Source: Crambe crambe
Taxonomy: Eukaryota; Porifera; Demospongiae; Poecilosclerida; Crambeidae
DNA length: 64,000 nucleotides
Direction: 5' to 3'
NCBI GenBank assembly: GCA_963924555.1
Contig: OZ004586.1
Span: forward strand, 1,674,001 to 1,738,000
A program made the translations under genes and the position numbers. Positions 58,101 to 64,000 of the stretch are shown one piece after another. The notes under the pieces were generated by a model. It did not search any database and was not told where the DNA came from. It worked only from the letters and a program-made list of their open reading frames with translations. Within the stretch, counting starts at the first letter, position 1; every line of letters starts with the position of its first letter.

Positions 58101-59419
58101 TGGACAGTCTATGAGGGTCGACAATTCATTTCTCTCCAAAAGTAGTAAACTGATATTTGCTATAATTATTAAAAAAATCCTCACTGCTAATATTATAAAC
58201 CAGGGTGCTATAATACCTTTAATCAAATTACAATTTGGAACTGGTAGCCAACTTGAATCCATGCTACATGTACCAAGCATCTCATTGGAAGGACGAAACC
58301 CATCATTACACTTATAGATGACATAGTCTCCCACTTTAGTACCAGAGTATCTCACTATATTGCCATTAGTAGGTGGTAAAGGGATTCCACAATCAACTGT
58401 ATTCAATGCTCAAATTAGTGCATGACAAATTTTAGTGGTATATTAATCTACACTCACGAAATATGATATTATGGAGTGAATATGGGCTCCCAAATCCAGC
58501 GCAGTTTATTGAAATGATAGTGGCATTATATATCACATTGAATTCAAGTGTTACATTCCAAATTAAAGCTGTGATAATATTCGAAGTAGGATGAGAGAGG
58601 GGGGCAGGCGTGATTATTATCTTATAGCCATCCACAATGACCTCTGGGCCATAGCCTTGAGGAGGACTCCATTTGAATGTTACAGTGACATTTGATACAG
58701 TGTGGTATTCCTTTATGATGTCGAAGTGGGAGGGCTGATTAGGCACTATGATAGGTAGCAATAAAGAAATAACCAACACAAAATAAATTTTAGCCTATTC
58801 ACATAGCTTACCTGATGTATTGATAAATACTGTTACCATGTCACTACCAAGGCTCTCAATACTACATTCCAACTTAGTTCCATTCAGACTAAAACGTTTT
58901 GGTATTGTGATAACACTGGTTGACTCTATATAGCTGTCAGTGAAGTTATTCAGGTACACACTGGTGTTCATAATCAGTGGGCTTGGAGTGTTAAGCACTG
59001 AGTTGCTGTCGTATGTGATGTTCACTGGCATGGAGCCAGGGAGAGTGGCATGCCACATTAGGTGAATGTATTCGCTGTTAGACTGGATGTTACAATTATA
59101 TGATAGAGTATCTCCTGGACAGACGATATCAGATTGGCTTGTGTTTCTACTCAAAAGAGTTAGCGTTACAATTCCTAAGATTCATAGTATAGCTATTATT
59201 GTTATGCTAACTTAATTATTATTCTGTACCTTTAACCAATGTACAATTGTGTTCTTGAGGTGCTGGACTCCATTGTCCTTCCAGTGTGCAAGTTCCATTC
59301 ATTTCCATTGAGGGACGAAATCCCTCATCACATTTGTAGGTCACATTATCACCCACTTTTGTACCAGAAAAACTCGCCACGCTACCATTAGTGGGAGGGA
59401 CTGGTGCATAGCAGTTAAC
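49145..59419 (-). CDS. Modular surface receptor: eight CCP-Ig-FN3 modules, TM, cytoplasmic tail
   Basis: Each domain is one exon and all are phase 1. In transcript order (CCP, Ig, FN3): 59229-59419, 58811-59174, 58456-58745; 58220-58397, 57791-58160, 57397-57685; 57157-57345, 56715-57083, 56321-56608; 56080-56268, 55638-56006, 55244-55531; 55003-55191, 54567-54935, 54175-54462; 53933-54115, 53128-53493, 52690-52980; 52329-52508, 51895-52275, 51466-51747; 51178-51390, 50653-51027, 50263-50547; then TM/tail 49145-49515. CCPs show CGIPxPPxNGSI and a C-terminal HNCT. Ig exons show CPGDTITYNCS and GTxLEC. FN3 exons show WDPPQGSGPEA. The membrane helix is about VLIAIAILICIVSIAAVMSA. The tail is basic then Ser/Thr/Tyr-rich (YGSAF, SGYTTH) with no kinase domain or clear ITIM. 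Many N-glycosylation sites. No signal-peptide exon was found directly upstream; the N-terminus may lie in the 60-64 kb region. An adhesion or recognition receptor is inferred. Confidence 0.85.
49516..50262 (-). other. Receptor intron; no further feature
   Basis: A+T-rich intron between the last FN3 exon and the TM exon. Contains short GCTAGCTAGC repeats; no coding signal. Confidence 0.5.
51033..51152. repeat. (AAAC)n/(GACA)n array at a receptor 3' splice site
   Basis: About 28 four-base units. In the transcript (GTTT)n and (TGTC)n end in TTTTCAG at the Ig exon starting at 51,027. Confidence 0.95.
55003..58160 (-). repeat. Tandem 1,077-bp module repeat within the receptor gene
   Basis: CCP exons at 55,003, 56,080 and 57,157 are exactly 1,077 bases apart, and introns repeat with the exons. 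The two full copies differ at only a few positions, many in introns. The third copy diverges from about 57,720 on. An older, more diverged copy lies at 53,930-54,935. Copies are clean multiples of a CCP-Ig-FN3 module, so each added copy keeps the frame. Confidence 0.95.
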
Positions 59420-59689
59420 TGAAGTATTTGTGAATCAAAATAAATAGCTAGCTACGTGGTTATAGCTACCTTTAAATTTATTGCTACAAGCAATAATTAA
59501 TTCCTGTGTTAAAGATTGCATGACGTGTAATCGAAGGTATTTTGTGCACTTAAAATGAAAACGCAGATTATCATGATAAATCACATGCAAAATGACCATG
59601 AAGACGCTTACGTAACGTGTAATGGCACGTACAGATTTACACATGCAAATAATAGTTAACCATGCAGCACAGGTAAATACATATTACAG

Positions 59690-59960
59690 AACTATAATAT
59701 GGCACAATTTAGGCTCTCTGGTGGTGGATTCCATCTGTACATGTGGTTACCATCACAGCATTATACTGGAAGGTCACATTGGTTCCCTCATCAGCAGTAC
59801 TTTAAAGCTACCCAGGCTCCCATTTATAGGGCCACAGCCAACTATAACCGGAATGTATCTTTTAAAAAAGACAAATAGAATCAAGTTGGTTTCTTTCTCA
59901 CATCAAATTATTCACTCACTGAATTCCATAGCTGGTAGGGCTTTGACGGTCTACTATCGA
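59690..59960 (-). repeat. Fragment duplicated from 61,815-62,125
   Basis: Contains the CCP-exon 3' part, following intron and start of an FN3 exon of the neighbouring copy, with deletions. Not coding. The plus-strand open frame across it is an artefact. Confidence 0.75.
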
Positions 59961-60239
59961 TATTGTGCCCCTCAATATTTTTGCACCCCCTGCAGTGGCA
60001 GATCCAACTATAAACAAAAAATGTTCACCACCCAAGGTGCATGCTATTTTAGTAGGTAGATGCTTTGATTGCATATTTTTTCACTTCCATGCTTGGCACT
60101 CGCTGAGGGTCTGGTCCCCCTCCCCACCTCAAAATTCTAGATCCACCCCTGCCCTGGGCTAATGCCCCCCCAACTTATAATTCCCAGTAGACCTATTTTC
60201 TGGTCCATATTGAGTAGTCCACTCAATAGCTAATGGCTG

Positions 60240-60625
60240 TGGCTAGATATACCTGTTATTTCCAATCAAAAGTTTGTGGTAGCATCAGCAGGAAGGGATG
60301 GCCTGGACACAACTGCTTTGTAGTATCCATTATCATACACCTCAATTATTAAACGAGTAAATTATCCTCAGTGTGTGGAATTGTAACCCTGAATCACCCT
60401 CTTTACTCTGGTCTTTATTTTCTACGATTGTTATCAGATGTTTCTTCTGATGGTGCAATCGATCACGTCTAGGTTTATCGTGTCTGTAGAACATGTAGCA
60501 TGCAGAAGGCCGGCACGACAGCAGCAATAGACACTATGCAAATTAGAATAGCTATAGCTATGAGTACATTTATTCTTATGCTTATACCACCACTGTTTTT
60601 TTCTGGTTCAATTCCTACAGTAAGA
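60240..60625 (-). pseudogene. Broken second TM/cytoplasmic exon fused to an Ig fragment
   Basis: Matches the intact TM/tail exon (49,145-49,515) closely. An extra base after TTCTGC breaks the frame just past the helix, and most of the Ser/Tyr-rich tail is deleted. Downstream in the transcript it joins a piece like the Ig exon at 63,468-63,590 (VYDNGYY region). This shows a whole receptor copy once ended here. Confidence 0.85.
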
Positions 60626-60859
60626 AGGAAAGATCCTACTGAGTACATATATAATTATAAGTTGTACCTTATGTGAGCAGTATTATATCTGGTCCAGATA
60701 CATAGCTAGAGTTGTGGGCACAGGATGCAGTGGGCAGGCTTCTTGTTGAGTCTGCCAACTTGCTTTGTGGGCATACCAGTAAGAGATACATGTGTGCCCA
60801 TATAACTTTTGCTCACTAGAGTATCTCCTGGAGATAGTAGATATCAGATCAGGTACTCG

Positions 60860-63127
60860 AAAGAGTTAGCGTTATGATTCCTAAGGTTCACAGTATAACA
60901 ATCATTGTTACCTAACTTTAACCAATTGTGTTCTTGAGGTGCTGGACTCCATTTTCCTTCAATTCCATTCATCTCCATTGAGGGATGAAATCTCTCTTCG
61001 TATTTGATGGTCATTATCACCCACTTTTGTACCATCACGCTACCATTAGTGGGAGGGACTGGTGAATAGCACAGGATCACTCACTCCAGCACAGTTAATT
61101 GTAATTGTATATTCCACATTGAAACTCAGAGTAACATTCAGAGTGATGAAATTGCCTTTGATAGGCATACCAGAGAGTGGTGGTGGCAAGATGTATGACA
61201 TATACCTGTCCACAATAATTTGTGCACAACTTACCTGTGGTGGACTCCACTGCAATGTGATAGCTAGTGGTATACTCAATGCTTCATCATGCCGACCAGT
61301 AGTTTCAAAACCAGTTGGTGGAAGAGGAACTATAAAAAGGTAATTATATTTGTGATGGTCTCGGCTAGTTACAGTAGCTTAATAAAAATATGCTATTAAA
61401 GTATTCTAGCTGTCACTTACCAGATGAGTTCACTAAAGTTATCGTGCTATTTCCCGTGTTCAGTACCACTTGACCTCATCTTCCAGCACTTTGACATTAT
61501 AAATGATAGCTCATTTCCAGGATACAGGATAATATAACTGTCCATATCAGGTTATGAATCATCTTGTGATGCTAAATATATGAGAATGTATCTCCAGGGC
61601 AGCGCTAGTCTATATCAAATCTGCTTGTATTCTGCTCATAATGAATGGAGCCACGACAAAGCATGGTGTAGCTAAAGCTAGCTAGATTGTGTGAGCATTA
61701 GCGTAAATGCGCAATATTGGCATCCACTTGTGCTGCAAGCAAGATTTCATGAACAAAAATCTGCACGTGTTTGCGTGATGATCTGCATGTTTGTGGGAAT
61801 AGAAAATACCTGCAACTATGGCACAGTTTAGATTCTCTGGTGGTGGATTCCATCTTCTCTCATCTGTACATGTGGTTACCATCACAGCAGAAGGAACTAA
61901 CTCAGCATGCATTACACTGGAAGGTCATATTGGTTCCCTCAGCGGTACTTTGATAGCTACCCAGGCTCCCATTCATAGGGGGGGATGGATGACCACAGCC
62001 AACTAAAAGAATACGAAACCATACAATACAGAATGTATCTTTTTTTTTTAAATAAATAGAATCAAGTTGCATGGTTTCTTTCTCACATCAATATATTCAC
62101 TCACTGAATTCCATAGCTGGCAAGGAAGTTGGTACACTCTCACCAGCACAATTTACAGCAAAGATTGAGACATTATACTGCACATTGTGAGCAAAAGTTA
62201 TATTAAAAGGAGAAGGGTGATATCTCATAATTCTACTGAAACCCATCATAGGTGCTGGTGTGACAGTGATCAAGTAGCTGTCTATAACTCTCTCTGTATT
62301 GATCCCACGTGGCTGGTCCCAATGAAAAGTTAGAGTAGTCTCTAGTACCATGCTATATTCTTGTATAGTGGTGAAATTCAGTGGAGCATTGGGAGCTGAA
62401 AAAAAAGTAAACATGCAAGGTCAAATAAATTGCATGCAACTAACTTTATAACAGCCTACCAGATGTGTTGACTGCAATTTTCTCCTGATCACTCTCATAT
62501 CCAGCAAGATTGCACTCCAGCAAAGTCCCATTCACAATGGCGTCTCCCAAAACTGTCAACTTGATAACAGACTCTATGTATCCACTGGCTCTGAATTTGG
62601 TCAAAGTAGCACTGACGTTCATGCCAAGATCATTGACAGTATTACGAATAGAGTGGGCATCGTAAGTGAATGTTATAGAGGAGTTCCCAGGGAAGGTGAC
62701 AACCCATGTTAGTTGTAAATAGACAGCATTTGACACTATGCTGCAGTTGTATAATATAGTATCCCCGGGACATTCAATATCAGATCGAGAGTTGTTTCGC
62801 TGAATAAAATCTAAGCTCAAAGAAACTAAAAAATTATATAATTATTGTGGACTTCTGAACTTATGGAATGCCTGTACCTCTAAGTTCAATACACAGAGTG
62901 CTTGGATCTGGTTCCCATCCATAACTGAAGTTCTTGTAATTGCATATGATATCTATTGGACTGATTGGAGTGTATCCAGCGCTACACTGGATAGCCACAG
63001 TAGAATTTGTTGTGGTATTCACAATATTTTCAATGGCAGATGCGTTTCTAAGCAATGAGAGTGGGCTTTGACAGTCCACTATTAATATTGATGCATAGTA
63101 AATACAGATAATCTATATAATAATAGG

Positions 63128-63226
<99 letters not shown>

Positions 63227-63758
63227 CTACCCAACTACCTAGGTACAGAGCCTATGCAAATGTGGGGGTATTAGGGTTACATGCCCCACCCCCCCCCCCC
63301 CCCCCCCCCACAACTTTTAATCCCAGTAGTTAGTGCAGCCCCTCTTATTGGCTGTGCCCTCCAATGGAAAGTGCATTCCTACGTACATCTACAGGAGGTA
63401 TAAGGGCTTGAGAGGAAAAGTTCCATTTCCTCCTGGTCCATGTAGAGAGGTTCTAGGCTAGATATACCTGTTATTTCCAATCGAAAGCCTGTGGTAGCAT
63501 TAGCAGGAAGGGATGACCTGGACACTACTGCTTTGTAGTATCCATTATCATACACCTCTAAATTTTGAATGATTAAACGAGTGTTACCCTCCAGAAATGT
63601 AAAGTTTTCTCCTGACGTGATCCTATTGCCCCTGTGATCATACCACTGAATCTCATCAGGAGTCACAGGAGGATTTCCAGCAGTGTATACTTTGAGTGAT
63701 ACATTTCCACCTTCTGGACCAAGAAAATGTGGTCTTTCTGGTTGAACTGCTAAGGGAC
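60860..63758 (-). CDS. Second receptor copy, partial and partly decayed
   Basis: Transcript order: Ig-like exon 63468-63758, CCP 62870-63079, Ig 62456-62826, FN3 62105-62395, all open. Then a CCP at 61,810-62,003 with a frame change near 61,905, an Ig remnant at 61,420-61,660 without an open frame, an FN3 at about 61,085-61,330 (open), and a CCP at 60,900-61,075 with several indels. The first Ig-like domain lacks both core cysteines (NVSLKV and DNGYYKAVV where Cys is usual). Either this is a dying paralogue, or its first four good exons splice past the damaged ones to exon 59,229-59,419 and provide the N-terminus of the intact receptor. The sequence alone cannot decide. Signal peptide not in the window. 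Confidence 0.65.
63131..63224. repeat. (AG)n microsatellite
   Basis: About 46 AG units, about 50 bases upstream (in the transcript) of the acceptor of CCP exon 62,870-63,079. A poly-C run lies at 63,290-63,309. Confidence 0.95.
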
Positions 63759-64000
63759 CTGTATACAGTAATAGAAGGCAGGGAAATAGCTATGGTCGAA
63801 GTATTTCCCTCTTAGGTTACATGTGCTGTTGACATAGAAACAACATAATACCTGTAGCTACACTTTACGTAGTTCATAACTGTATAGCCATAGATATTCT
63901 ACTGCTATGTTATAGATATTCTACTGCTATGTTGGCTGTGTAATTATGAATGAAGCACATTTAGTTGCTGAGGCTATTCTATAGGCATCCTGAAACCTGC
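63759..64000. other. Upstream intron/flank of the second receptor; no gene seen
   Basis: A+T-rich with a short direct repeat (ATAGATATTCTACTGCTATG). The first exon of the receptor is expected beyond the window. Confidence 0.4.

Noticed and set aside
59622..60162. Plus-strand open frames of 145 and 65 residues
   Set aside because: They run antisense over duplicated receptor fragments and mobile sequence.
1..64000. CRISPR array, operons or bacterial/viral genes
   Set aside because: The repeats found are microsatellites, minisatellites or inverted-repeat elements. Genes have spliceosomal introns. No direct-repeat/spacer pattern, ribosome-binding sites or viral gene was seen.

Overview
The window looks like nuclear DNA of a marine invertebrate, most likely a demosponge (Amphimedon-like). 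This is inference. It rests on very short introns in tightly packed animal genes, A+T-rich spacers, TRIM-NHL duplication, a POU gene of early-animal type, and a large Ig/FN3/CCP receptor locus. I rebuilt seven multi-exon genes by hand. For TAF5, CASC3, ODAD4 and WDTC1 every exon phase closes from start codon to stop.

Layout. 1-4,530: decayed NHL-repeat fragments, a broken unclassified gene and several inverted-repeat elements. 4,534-6,654: an intact single-exon TRIM-NHL E3 ligase (+). 7,086-14,311: PIKfyve (-), FYVE, DEP and chaperonin-like parts only; its lipid-kinase half is absent from the window. 14,596-26,884: TAF5 (-), 21 exons. One of its introns holds two further same-strand genes: a POU-homeobox gene and a small membrane protein with an ITAM-like tail. 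27,432-35,666: CASC3/Barentsz (+), head-to-head with TAF5. 37.4-41.3 kb: alkaline ceramidase ACER3 (-). 41,435-44,649: ODAD4/TTC25 (-), with a U12-type AT-AC intron and a tRNA-Glu(CTC) gene inside another intron. 44,871-48,718: WDTC1 (+), head-to-head with ODAD4. 49,145-59,419: a receptor gene (-) of eight CCP-Ig-FN3 modules plus a membrane/cytoplasmic exon, with three nearly identical 1,077-bp module copies. 60,240-63,758: a related, partly broken receptor copy.

The genes do not form one pathway. There is housekeeping (TFIID subunit TAF5, exon-junction-complex factor CASC3, PIKfyve, ceramidase), cilium assembly (ODAD4), ubiquitin ligases or their adaptors (TRIM-NHL, WDTC1), a transcription factor (POU), and surface receptors that look fast-evolving. 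The most general pattern is that long simple-sequence arrays sit directly against 3' splice sites, always on the strand that makes them pyrimidine- or T-rich in the transcript.
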